34,920 nucleotides of DNA from an uncultured bacterium. GTDB lineage: Bacteria; Verrucomicrobiota; Kiritimatiellia; RFP12; UBA1067. This document shows, piece after piece, positions 15,304 through 22,886 of this stretch. The stretch covers positions 1-34,920 of the forward strand of contig URIT01000019.1 of NCBI GenBank assembly GCA_900547945.1, read 5' to 3'. The first letter of the stretch is position 1. Each line of letters starts with the position of its first letter. A program made the position numbers and the translations under genes. The notes under the pieces were generated by a model that did no database searches, had not been told where the DNA came from, and was given only the letters and a program-made list of their open reading frames with translations.

Positions 15304-16557
15304 TCAGTCCTGCGCCGCCACGGGCCCGTGGCACATCACGCGGAAGCCGACGCTGTTGACGCCGCTGTTCCAGTACCAGCGTGCCGCACTCCTCCCATAG
15401 GCCGCCGCGTCCCGCCAGCCGCCGCCTCGCCGCACGTAGGTGTTGTTCTTGTTCGCGTCGCCCGCCTCGGTCATCGGGTTCGCCCAGTTGCATGGGTCAA
15501 TCGCCTCGCCCGCCGTGCGCGCCTGTCCGTAGTTGTCCTCGTGATAGCAGTCAACGCACCACTCGGAGACGTTGCCGTACATGTCGTAGAGGCCAAAGCC
15601 GTTCGGCGCAAGCGAGCCCACGCGCTGCGTGCCACCGTCCGCCGGCGCGGTTCCCGGCACGGGCGACGAACCGCTGCCCGCGCGCCCGAGAACCGCTTCG
15701 GGCTGAACGTCGTCCGTGCCGTTGCAGTAGCGCGTGGTCGTCCCCGCGCGGCAGGCATACTCCCACTGCGCTTCGGTCGGCAAGTCGAAGTCCAGCGCCG
15801 CGACCTGGCGCAGCCGGCCCATGAACGAGCCCTCAAACGGCGCGCCCGGCGCAAAATGCGCCATCCTGTCGTTTGCATTCGCGCGCACCTCGAAGTAGGA
15901 GGCCGACTCGACCGGGCGCGTCGCACGTTCTGCCGTGAAGTATCCCTTGTAGCCCCCCATTACGTGCCGCCACTGTTCCTGCGTCACCTCGAAGACGCCG
16001 ATCCAGAAGTCGTCCTGCAGCGCCACCGGGTGGCGCGGCGCAACCGCCTCGCCGTCTTCGCCCATGTCCCACAGGCGGTGCGCGGCGGGGATGCGCCGCA
16101 GCAGCAGCTTCGACGTGCGGTAGAGGTCGGAGCCGACGCCCTCCGGCAGGTCGTTCGTCGACGCATAGAGCCGCACGGCGCCGCGCATCGCGCCGGCGAG
16201 ATCCACCGTCAGATAGTCCGGCGGCACGTTCGCCGCGCGTGCCGTCAGCCGGACGGCGAGTGCGTCGGCGCGCATGCCCGGCCAGCTGACAAGCGGGTTC
16301 CAGACGATGCGCTTGCCCGTGCCCGGCGCAACGTATGTATCGACGTCGCCCTGCGCGTTGTGGAAATGCGCGCGCCCGATCGAGACGCCGTTCGTCAAGA
16401 CGTCCATCTGTACGGCGGCCAGGCCCCCCGACAGGTCATATGTGACCGTGACCCGCCGGCCGCGATCCTGTGAGAGTGTAACATTGCCGATCTGCGGGAC
16501 GACGGCGGAGAGCACGCCGCAAACCACGGCGGAAGCGAACAGGACGATCTTCTTCAT
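15304..16557 (-). CDS. Exported FGE-fold (SUMF1-like) protein, third of three
   Basis: The 417-residue protein starts MKKIVLFASAVVCGVLSAVV (signal peptide). Next comes an N-terminal sandwich-like domain (VTLSQDRGRRVTVTYDLSG), a linker with PPDYLTVDLAG and DLYRTSKLLLRRIPA, and then the FGE-sulfatase fold: FWIGVFEVTQEQW, FDLPTEAQWEYACRAGT, GLYDMYGNVSEWC, and RRGGGWRD...GFRVMC. The cysteine pair of true formylglycine-generating enzymes, which should lie just after RRGGGW, is absent. It is probably a binding or structural protein, or a different enzyme on the same fold. GAGG lies seven bases before the ATG. It shares an exact 70-base tract with the gene at 17851-19236. Confidence 0.85.
   Translation of the reverse strand: MKKIVLFASAVVCGVLSAVVPQIGNVTLSQDRGRRVTVTYDLSGGLAAVQMDVLTNGVSIGRAHFHNAQGDVDTYVAPGTGKRIVWNPLVSWPGMRADALAVRLTARAANVPPDYLTVDLAGAMRGAVRLYASTNDLPEGVGSDLYRTSKLLLRRIPAAHRLWDMGEDGEAVAPRHPVALQDDFWIGVFEVTQEQWRHVMGGYKGYFTAERATRPVESASYFEVRANANDRMAHFAPGAPFEGSFMGRLRQVAALDFDLPTEAQWEYACRAGTTTRYCNGTDDVQPEAVLGRAGSGSSPVPGTAPADGGTQRVGSLAPNGFGLYDMYGNVSEWCVDCYHEDNYGQARTAGEAIDPCNWANPMTEAGDANKNNTYVRRGGGWRDAAAYGRSAARWYWNSGVNSVGFRVMCHGPVAAQD
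16091..16160. repeat. 70-base tract identical to 18788-18857
   Basis: The tract encodes TNDLPEGVGSDLYRTSKLL and neighbouring residues in the third FGE-fold gene. The same 70 bases occur without mismatch in the first one, while the sequences on each side differ clearly. Confidence 0.9.
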
Positions 16558-16579
16558 GTCAAACCTCGCATTCTTCACG

Positions 16580-17839
16580 TCACGGCCGGACGGCGCCCCG
16601 GCACAACACGCGGAAACCCGTACCCTGGAACGGCGCGTTCCAGTAGAATCTGCTGGCGCTGCGCCCGTCCGCCGCCGACGCGCGATAGGAGCCGCCGCGA
16701 CGGACACGATGCCGCGACGTGCCGTCAACGTCCACGGTATTGCATGGGTCGACCAGAACCGCCGACAACGACACGGCGCCGTAGTCTTCCGCCGCGTAGG
16801 AATCGAGGCACCATTCATAGACGTTGCCGTGCATGTCGTAAAGCCCCCAGGCGTTCGGAAGCCGCGAACCGACCCGCAGGAGGCTCGCGCCGGAATCCGC
16901 GTCCGCCGTGTAGCCGTTGAAGTCCTTGAAGCTGCCGAGCGCCGCAACGGGCAGCTTGTCGTTGCCGTTGTTGTAGGCGCTCGTCGTGCCCGCGCGGCAG
17001 GCGAACTCCCACTGCGCCTCGGTCGGGAGGTCGAAGTCCAGGCCCGTCTTCGCACGCAGAATGCCAAGAAACGAACGCTCGACCGGCACCGCCGTGCGGA
17101 ACGCCCCCTCGGCAAAGTTTTCGTCCGCAGCCGCATGCGCGTCCTTGTCGCGAATGCCGCCGAAGACGCGGTCCACCGGCTTGAGCGGATCGACGTTGGG
17201 CGGATAGGACGGATTCGTTCCCGTGACCCGTTCGTACTGTGCCTGCGTCGTCGCGAAAACGGCCATCCAGTAGTCCGTCGTCAGCACGACGCGATGCTGC
17301 GGCTCGTCATCCCTGCGGCCGACCTCCGACGTGGGCGCGCCCATGTTCCAGACAACGCCCGCCGCCGGGATGCGCCGCAGGACAAGCTTCGCCGTGCGGT
17401 AGACGTCGTTCGTCAGGCCGCCGAACGGCAGGGCGTCCGCCCGCGTGTAATACCGAACGTCGCCCATCCGGTCGCCGGACAGGTCGACCACCAGATAGTC
17501 CGGCGCACGCTCCGGCTCCAGCGCCTTCAGCCGCAGCGTGACATCCTGCGGCTCACCCGGCCAATCCTTGTCGGGACGCCAGGAAAGCCAATGCCCTTCA
17601 CCGGCCGGAACGATGCGGTTGACGTCGCCGATGAAGGCACCCACGTGCGCGCCGTCAAGCGGAACGCCGCCAACCCGCACCTCGGCCATGACAATGGCGG
17701 CGGTGTCCAGCGCATACGTGCAGACGACCTGCCGCGTGTCGGCCTCCTGCCTCCATACGACATTCGACACCTGCACCGCAGCCCACGCATCCAACGTCAG
17801 GCAGGCCGAGAGAACGGACAAAAAAGCAAGGCGATTCAT
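16580..17839 (-). CDS. Exported FGE-fold (SUMF1-like) protein, second of three
   Basis: The 419-residue product starts MNRLAFLSVLSACLTLDAWA, a signal peptide. The layout is that of its neighbours: N-terminal sandwich-like domain, PDYLVVDLSGD linker, DVYRTAKLVLRRIPAAG, then the FGE fold with YWMAVFATTQAQYERV, FDLPTEAQWEFACRAGT, GLYDMHGNVYEWC and RRGGSYRA...GFRVLCRG. No cysteine occurs at the FGE catalytic positions. The ATG has AAAGGAG seven bases ahead, and the gap to the previous gene's stop is 11 bases, so it is translated as part of the operon. It shares an exact 42-base tract (CGGCAGGCGAACTCC start) with the first paralogue around 18450. Confidence 0.85.
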   Translation of the reverse strand: MNRLAFLSVLSACLTLDAWAAVQVSNVVWRQEADTRQVVCTYALDTAAIVMAEVRVGGVPLDGAHVGAFIGDVNRIVPAGEGHWLSWRPDKDWPGEPQDVTLRLKALEPERAPDYLVVDLSGDRMGDVRYYTRADALPFGGLTNDVYRTAKLVLRRIPAAGVVWNMGAPTSEVGRRDDEPQHRVVLTTDYWMAVFATTQAQYERVTGTNPSYPPNVDPLKPVDRVFGGIRDKDAHAAADENFAEGAFRTAVPVERSFLGILRAKTGLDFDLPTEAQWEFACRAGTTSAYNNGNDKLPVAALGSFKDFNGYTADADSGASLLRVGSRLPNAWGLYDMHGNVYEWCLDSYAAEDYGAVSLSAVLVDPCNTVDVDGTSRHRVRRGGSYRASAADGRSASRFYWNAPFQGTGFRVLCRGAVRP

Positions 17840-17850
17840 GACGCGCTCCT

Positions 17851-19236
17851 TTAGCGTATGATGAGAACCACGGCCGCCGGCGTACTTCGGAAGACGATTG
17901 CGGGCGAAAGGGCCGCCGTGCCCATGCGCCGTTCGAGAGGCGTGACATCCGCATCGACAAATGCCATGCCGTCCGCGAGCGCCGCCAGGTCCACCGAGAC
18001 CGTCTGCGACGGCTGCCGCGTCGTGCCCGTGATGCCGCCGCCTGCGCAGCGGAAGCCCGCATTGTCCAGCCCGCCGTGCCAGAAGGACCGATAACCGTTG
18101 TACGTGCCGGACAGGATGTCGCGCCAGCAGCCGCCACGGCGTACCCGGTCCCCGGACGACGGAACCGCGCGGTTGACATAGTCGACCTGTGCCGTCTGCG
18201 TGTCGGCAAGTCCCATGTCGTCGGCAAAGCCGTCCAGACACCACTCCCAGACGTTGCCAAGCATGTCGTACAGGCCGTAGGCGTTGGCCGGATACGAGCC
18301 GACGCGCGCCGTGCCGTTCGTGTCGCCGCAAAGGTAGGCGTCCGCCTGCGTCCATCCCGTCGGAAGGCCGCCGTTCTCGGCAAAGCGTCCGATGTCCAGC
18401 GGCGACTCGACGCCCGGCGGAAGAAGCGTCTCGCTTCCCGCACGGCAGGCGAACTCCCACTGCGCCTCGGTCGGGAGGTCGAAGGCCAGCCCGGCCTTCG
18501 TGCGCAAGATGCCGAAGAACGAGGATTCCGCCGGGGCGTCCGGCACGACCGTCGCCGACGCCAGGTCCCCGCGCAGCGTCTTGTGGAAAAGCTGCGGCGC
18601 GCTCCCCGCGCGTCCGCCCGTGACCGGGCGCGTCGGCCAGGCCGTCGCCTCGGCGAACGTGCCGGGCTCTGCGGACAGGATGCGGCGGTACTGCTCCTGC
18701 GTCGTCTCGAAGACGCCAATCCAGAAGTCTTCCGAGAGCGACATCGGATATTTGCCGAGACAGGAGAACACCTGATTGGCCGCCGGAATGCGCCGCAGCA
18801 GCAGCTTCGACGTGCGGTAGAGGTCGGAGCCGACGCCCTCCGGCAGGTCGTTCGTCGTGGCGTAGTGGGCGCGCGTTCCAAGATCCAGGTCGCACACGAG
18901 GTAATCCGGCGGATCGGCGGGATCCCATGCGCTGACGGTGAACGTCACGGCGTGCCCCACGCAGTCGTCGGCATCGGCCGGCGTCCAGGAAAACGAACGC
19001 GCGCCACCCGGCACGGCGGCCTGGACGTCGCCCCAGACGCGCGGCGCAGCCAGCGTGCGCCCGCCCGACGCCAGAGACGCCGTGACGATCGCGTCTTCGC
19101 TCAGTTCGTAGTTCACCGTGACCCGATGGCGCACGGCGTCCTGCGTGACGGATGTCACCGTGACCGTCGGCGCAGCGCCCAGCGCCCCTGCCGCCAGCAC
19201 GGCGCCGATCCACAGCCTGTCCCCGAAGTTCCTCAT
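17851..19236 (-). CDS. Exported FGE-fold (SUMF1-like) protein, first of three
   Basis: The 461-residue protein starts MRNFGDRLWIGAVLAAGALG (signal peptide) and has the N-terminal sandwich-like domain (VTQDAVRHRVTVNYELSED), then DLYRTSKLLLRRIPAAN. The FGE fold follows: FWIGVFETTQEQYRRIL, FDLPTEAQWEFACRAGS, GLYDMLGNVWEWC and RRGGCWRD...GFRCAGGG. One Cys is in GGCW but the FGE pair is not present. It has about 50 extra residues after the fold, ending AAVVLIIR, which neither sister has. An out-of-frame ATG lies five bases before the chosen start; AAGGAAAGGG precedes both. It lies 32 bases after the FAD-dependent oxidoreductase. Confidence 0.85.
   Translation of the reverse strand: MRNFGDRLWIGAVLAAGALGAAPTVTVTSVTQDAVRHRVTVNYELSEDAIVTASLASGGRTLAAPRVWGDVQAAVPGGARSFSWTPADADDCVGHAVTFTVSAWDPADPPDYLVCDLDLGTRAHYATTNDLPEGVGSDLYRTSKLLLRRIPAANQVFSCLGKYPMSLSEDFWIGVFETTQEQYRRILSAEPGTFAEATAWPTRPVTGGRAGSAPQLFHKTLRGDLASATVVPDAPAESSFFGILRTKAGLAFDLPTEAQWEFACRAGSETLLPPGVESPLDIGRFAENGGLPTGWTQADAYLCGDTNGTARVGSYPANAYGLYDMLGNVWEWCLDGFADDMGLADTQTAQVDYVNRAVPSSGDRVRRGGCWRDILSGTYNGYRSFWHGGLDNAGFRCAGGGITGTTRQPSQTVSVDLAALADGMAFVDADVTPLERRMGTAALSPAIVFRSTPAAVVLIIR
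18788..18857. repeat. 70-base tract identical to 16091-16160
   Basis: This is the second copy of the exact tract, inside the first FGE-fold gene. Perfect identity at silent positions in otherwise diverged paralogues points to recent gene conversion or recombination. Confidence 0.9.
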
Positions 19237-19268
19237 GGCATGTTGCCCTTTCCTTAGAACCAGCACCC

Positions 19269-20624
19269 TCACGGGACGATGGCACCCTGTGCGCGCAGGG
19301 CGGCCTTGATCTCCGCAAGCGGCACCTCCAGCGGCGTACACCTCCGCCGCGCGGCGCAGGCCGCCGCCGCGCCCGCCGCCTGGCCCATCGCCATGCACGC
19401 GGCCTCGACGCGAAGCCCCGAGTTGGCCCCGCGGTCGCTGCTGACGCACCGCCCGGCGACGAGCAGGTTCTTCGCCCCCTTCGGCACGAGCGCGCGCAGC
19501 GGCACGGTCGCGACGACGCCCTCGGCGAGATGCGCCGGACGGATACCCGTCCGCTTGTCGTGCAGGTCGACCGGGTAGAAGGCGTAGCAGAGCGCATCCG
19601 GGAACACGCGCCCGGAGGTGTAGTCCGCCTGCGTGATCGTATATTCGCCGCGAATGCGGTACGTCTCGCGCACGCCGACTTCGGGCGACATCGACACGAG
19701 CGCGGCGTGTTCAAGGCCGGGCACGCGCCGCAGGAAGCGGTACATCCGCAGCATCGACGCGCGGCCGCGCAGGTTCGTCTCCGTCCGCAGGTCGGCCGTC
19801 GAGCCGTCGGCGTCGTCGACGTAGTTGGCCGTGTTGCCACGGCACTTCAGGAAGTTGTAGAGCCCCCAGCGCGTGTCGTTCGGGCGGAGACGCCCTGCGG
19901 CCAGCGCCTCGGTGAACTCGCGTTCCAGGGCCGCGCGGTCCAGCTGGTCGACGTCCACACCCGGATCCAGCGTGTACACGAACGTTCCCGGCTGGCGCAC
20001 GGCCGCCCGTTCGCGCGCAAAGCCCGCGCGCGCCACGACGGACGCATCGCCCGTGCAGTCCACGATCTGCCGGGCGCGGATCGTGCGCGTGTCGCCGATG
20101 GCGACGACCGGGAGATGCCAGACGCCGTTCGAGAGGACGGCGGCGGTCGGCGCGGCATGGTAGTGGATGCGCACGCCCGCCTGCGTGAGCGCCTCCTCGG
20201 CAAGCGCCACGTAGAGCGGCACGTTGACCACGATCTGGTGCTTCCAGTGCGCCGCGCCCGTCGGCTCGCGGAAGTCCGGGAGCGTGCCGCCCGCGAGGGC
20301 GACGCAGTTCGTGACCAGCTGGTAGCCGACGCCGTCGATCACCTGCCGGCCCCAGGCGTGGAACAGCCCGGGGAAGTTGACGCCGCCGCTCGTCATCGTG
20401 CCGCCGACCTGGAAGCCCTGCTCGACGACGACGGTCCGCGCACCCGCCCGCGCGCTCTGCAGGGCCGCCGCGACGCCCGCCGTGCCGCCGCCCACCACCA
20501 GGACGTCGCAGTCCTCGTCGGGCAGGGTCCCGGCGAAGCCCGTCAGGAATCCCGCCCACGTTAAGCCGGCGACGACCCCGTGCCGCATCCATGTCCGCCA
20601 CCTGTTCCGCCACTTACAATGCAT
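19269..20624 (-). CDS. FAD-dependent oxidoreductase of the sigma-FecR operon
   Basis: The 451-residue protein starts MHCKWRNRWRTWMRHGVVAG, with a basic then hydrophobic stretch that may act as a signal or anchor. A Rossmann motif follows: DVLVVGGGTAGVAAALQSA, then VVVEQGFQVGGTMTSGG, and IVDCTGDASVVARAG. The C-terminal LLVAGRCVSSDRGANSGLR and CMAMGQAAG match the FAD_oxidored group. The ATG at 20624 has AAAGGA seven bases ahead and overlaps the FecR-like gene by 11 bases. A decayed relative of its 5' end lies at 11468-11617. It may oxidise sugar or cyclitol-type groups, as some members are thought to, but nothing in the sequence fixes the substrate. Confidence 0.8.
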   Translation of the reverse strand: MHCKWRNRWRTWMRHGVVAGLTWAGFLTGFAGTLPDEDCDVLVVGGGTAGVAAALQSARAGARTVVVEQGFQVGGTMTSGGVNFPGLFHAWGRQVIDGVGYQLVTNCVALAGGTLPDFREPTGAAHWKHQIVVNVPLYVALAEEALTQAGVRIHYHAAPTAAVLSNGVWHLPVVAIGDTRTIRARQIVDCTGDASVVARAGFARERAAVRQPGTFVYTLDPGVDVDQLDRAALEREFTEALAAGRLRPNDTRWGLYNFLKCRGNTANYVDDADGSTADLRTETNLRGRASMLRMYRFLRRVPGLEHAALVSMSPEVGVRETYRIRGEYTITQADYTSGRVFPDALCYAFYPVDLHDKRTGIRPAHLAEGVVATVPLRALVPKGAKNLLVAGRCVSSDRGANSGLRVEAACMAMGQAAGAAAACAARRRCTPLEVPLAEIKAALRAQGAIVP

Positions 20625-21477
20625 GTTTTTTCCTTTCTGAAATCCGGATGTCCGACACGCCGGCGAGAAGTTCCTTCCGCAGCGAGCCGCCGTCCGCCCG
20701 GCTTCGGTACCGGCGCTGCGAACCGTCCGCGCCGAACCGCACGCCGTCGCACGGCTTCAGGCACATGTCACGTCCGAGCAGGACGAGCCCGTCCGTTACC
20801 AGCAGGTCGGCCGACGCCCCGTCCGGCCGCGTCACGACGCCGACCGACGCCTGCGCCACCACGACGTTCCGCCCGGACACGCGAATGCCGACGCGCCTGT
20901 GGGCATCCACCAGCACGGTGCCGACGGCAACCTCGACCGTCCCGGCATCGGGCAGGCGCACCCGTGCCGGCCCGACCGCCGTCACGACGCACCCGTTCCC
21001 GACGGCAAAACGGATGCGTCCCGACGGCAGGACAAGCTCCTGCCGCCACACGCGGTCGCCGACATGCAGGTGATGCCCCGATGTGCCGGCGGACGACACC
21101 TCAAGGATCTCGATGGCCGCGCCGGGGTTCGCCACCGACCCCGGCTCGTATTTCATGTGAACCGAATCGGCGGCATGCGCAAAGGAGCGGTCCGCCATGT
21201 CGCGCGCCTTGCAAAGGTCGATCTCGTCCTGCGTCAGCGTCGTCGCCTCGACCGGTTCGACGTACAGGACAGAGGACGGACAAAGCGCGCGCCCGAGGAC
21301 GGCCGCCACGCCGACAAGCAGCAGAAGGGCCGCCGCGACCTTCATCCACAAGGGGACACGCGGACGCGCCGCCCGCGTCAGCCGAAAGTGTTCCTCCAGC
21401 AGGAAATGGACGCGCAGCTGCCTCAAGGCGTCCCCCTGTGTCCACATGTCATCCATTCGAGTGTCCATGTCCGCCAT
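20614..21477 (-). CDS. FecR-like transmembrane protein, probable sigma regulator
   Basis: The 287-residue protein has an N-terminal cytoplasmic part (DALRQLRVHFLLEEHFRL), one membrane helix (WMKVAAALLLLVGVAAVLG, about residues 45-65) and an exported C-terminal part. That part contains LPSGRIRFAVGNGCVVTAVG, AGTVEVAVGTVLV and VVVAQASVGVVTRP, fitting a FecR domain. FecR-type proteins hold or modulate a partner ECF sigma factor in response to an outside signal. The gene overlaps the end of the sigma gene. Several in-frame ATGs (21477, 21468, 21456) are possible; I chose the first, and none has a strong Shine-Dalgarno, which suggests translational coupling. Confidence 0.7.
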   Translation of the reverse strand: MADMDTRMDDMWTQGDALRQLRVHFLLEEHFRLTRAARPRVPLWMKVAAALLLLVGVAAVLGRALCPSSVLYVEPVEATTLTQDEIDLCKARDMADRSFAHAADSVHMKYEPGSVANPGAAIEILEVSSAGTSGHHLHVGDRVWRQELVLPSGRIRFAVGNGCVVTAVGPARVRLPDAGTVEVAVGTVLVDAHRRVGIRVSGRNVVVAQASVGVVTRPDGASADLLVTDGLVLLGRDMCLKPCDGVRFGADGSQRRYRSRADGGSLRKELLAGVSDIRISERKKHAL

Positions 21478-21982
21478 TCTGTTTGAGCAATGCCAAGATC
21501 GACGCGTACAGGGTCTTGCGTATGCGGTAAAGGCGCGAGACAACGGCCTTCTCCGTAAGCCGGAACGTCCGCGCCAGATCCGGAATGCTCCTGCGTTCCG
21601 CGTACTTTTCCCGGATCAGCGCGAATGCGTCGCCCGGCAGACGGCGCAGGCTCCGCCGCAGGGCCCACATCTGCAAGTCCAGATCCACGCCCTCCAGTTC
21701 GTCCGCCGGCAGCAGGTCAAGGGACGAATCATCCAGGACGAGCCGATCCCGCTCCCGGTCCTTTCGCCAACGCAGGACCTGGAATTTCGCCAAAGTCTTC
21801 GCCCACGGCAGAAACGGACGTGACGGGTCATAGCTGCCGGCCTTTCGCCAGATGTCGGCGTTCGTCTCCTGCAGGATGTCCTCGACATCCTGCAGATCTC
21901 TCGCCAAGGCCGCGATGTACAACTTCAGTTCGAACTGAGCCTTCGTCAACAGCACGACAAATGTCATGTCAGCGTCCGCCAT
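21449..21982 (-). CDS. ECF RNA polymerase sigma factor
   Basis: The 177-residue protein has region 2 (AQFELKLYIAALARDLQDVE, then DILQETNADIWRKAGSYD and PFLPWAKTLAKFQVLRWRK). It also has region 4 (LRRLPGDAFALIREKYAERR, then SIPDLARTFRLTEKAVVSRL, a helix-turn-helix). This matches the ECF type common in Planctomycetes and Verrucomicrobia. It leads the seven-gene operon and overlaps the FecR-like gene by 29 bases. The ATG at 21982 lies six bases from a TATAAT, so the message may be leaderless; the ATG at 21967 is the alternative start. It probably directs transcription of its own operon or of a dispersed set of exported proteins. Confidence 0.85.
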   Translation of the reverse strand: MADADMTFVVLLTKAQFELKLYIAALARDLQDVEDILQETNADIWRKAGSYDPSRPFLPWAKTLAKFQVLRWRKDRERDRLVLDDSSLDLLPADELEGVDLDLQMWALRRSLRRLPGDAFALIREKYAERRSIPDLARTFRLTEKAVVSRLYRIRKTLYASILALLKQNGGHGHSNG

Positions 21983-21988
21983 CTGCTT

Positions 21989-21994
21989 ATTATA
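21989..21994 (-). promoter_or_regulatory. -10 element TATAAT at the sigma operon
   Basis: The minus strand reads CGCTTATAATAAGCAGATG. The ATG begins seven bases after the hexamer, at the position where transcription should start, so the first gene may be translated without a leader. No TTGACA-like -35 is seen 17 bases upstream; TTTTTGAACT lies closer, at an unusual spacing. Confidence 0.5.
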
Positions 21995-22042
21995 AGCGCT
22001 CAGTTCAAAAATATCGCGCTCTGTGGGAAATCAACTTCTGAA

Positions 22043-22062
22043 AGGCGAGGCCACGGTCGCCT
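22043..22062 (-). terminator. Weak hairpin after the PHP gene
   Basis: AGGCGA and TCGCCT are inverted around eight bases, 11 bases after the PHP gene stop. The following TTTCAG has only a short T run, so termination is uncertain. Confidence 0.3.
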
Positions 22063-22073
22063 CAGTACCGGGA

Positions 22074-22880
22074 TCAGGCGGGCCGGGCAAACGGGAAGCG
22101 GACAAACGCCTCCGCGTTGCCGAAGCGGTCGAAGGCACAGTCGATCGCCTCGGCGGCGTGTGCATCGGAACTGAGGACGAAGCGGACACCGCGCGCCCGC
22201 AGAAGCGCGCGAAACGCCGGCGACGGGTAGGCGTCCTCCATCCAACCGCGCGAGATGCCGCCCGTATTGACCTCGACGACCTTTCCCGAGGCCGCGAAGG
22301 CGTCCGCCGTGCGCCGGAGCTCGTCGAGATACCAGGGCGCCGTCTCGTCGAAGTACCGCAGCCGGCCGTTGAACTTGCGCACGAGGTCGGGATGGCCGAT
22401 GACGTCGAAGTCACACGTCGCGGCCATGGCCCGGTTCTGCGCGAAATAGGCACGCAGACACTGCGCCACGTCCCCGCCGAAATGGTCGCGGATGCCCGCC
22501 ATCAGCAATTCGGGCGTATGGTCCACGGGAACGTGCGCGCCATCCGGCGCGACGACCCAGTGGATGGAGCCGATGAGGTAGTCCAGGCCCAGATGGGCGT
22601 ACCGCGCCCGGTCGGGCGCCGTGTCGCCGGGAATGTAGTCCGCCTCCACCCCGAGTCGCACGCGGATGCGGTCCGCGTACCGTGCGGCCAGCGCGCGGAT
22701 CTCCCGCGCGTACCGGACGGCGCGTTCCGGCGTCAGGTTCCCCTCGACGACGTCCGGCAGACGCGCATGCGAGGAGAATCCGATTTCCGCAAACCCGCGC
22801 GCCAACGCGGCTTGGACCATCTCCTCCGGCGTGTCGCGTCCGTCGCACCACGTCGTGTGCGTATGGTAGTTGACCTTCAT
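22074..22880 (-). CDS. PHP-domain histidinol-phosphatase (HisJ/HisK family)
   Basis: Family members remove phosphate from histidinol phosphate in histidine synthesis. The metal-binding pattern of the PHP fold is complete over 268 residues: YHTHTTWCDG (HxH), FSSHARLP, GVEADY, GSIHWV, GHPDLVRKF and SSDAHAAEAI (DxH). The ATG at 22880 is six bases after the mutS stop, with GAGAGGG just ahead, so it is the last gene of the XRE-AMP ligase-mutS-PHP operon. hisG and hisI lie elsewhere in this window, so his genes are dispersed. A role on another sugar or nucleotide phosphate cannot be excluded. Confidence 0.85.
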   Translation of the reverse strand: MKVNYHTHTTWCDGRDTPEEMVQAALARGFAEIGFSSHARLPDVVEGNLTPERAVRYAREIRALAARYADRIRVRLGVEADYIPGDTAPDRARYAHLGLDYLIGSIHWVVAPDGAHVPVDHTPELLMAGIRDHFGGDVAQCLRAYFAQNRAMAATCDFDVIGHPDLVRKFNGRLRYFDETAPWYLDELRRTADAFAASGKVVEVNTGGISRGWMEDAYPSPAFRALLRARGVRFVLSSDAHAAEAIDCAFDRFGNAEAFVRFPFARPA

Positions 22881-22886
22881 GCCCTC

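Noticed and set aside
15304..19236. Diversity-generating retroelement target genes
   Set aside because: DGR variable proteins share the FGE/C-type lectin fold, but there is no reverse transcriptase, template repeat or adenine-biased variation in the window.
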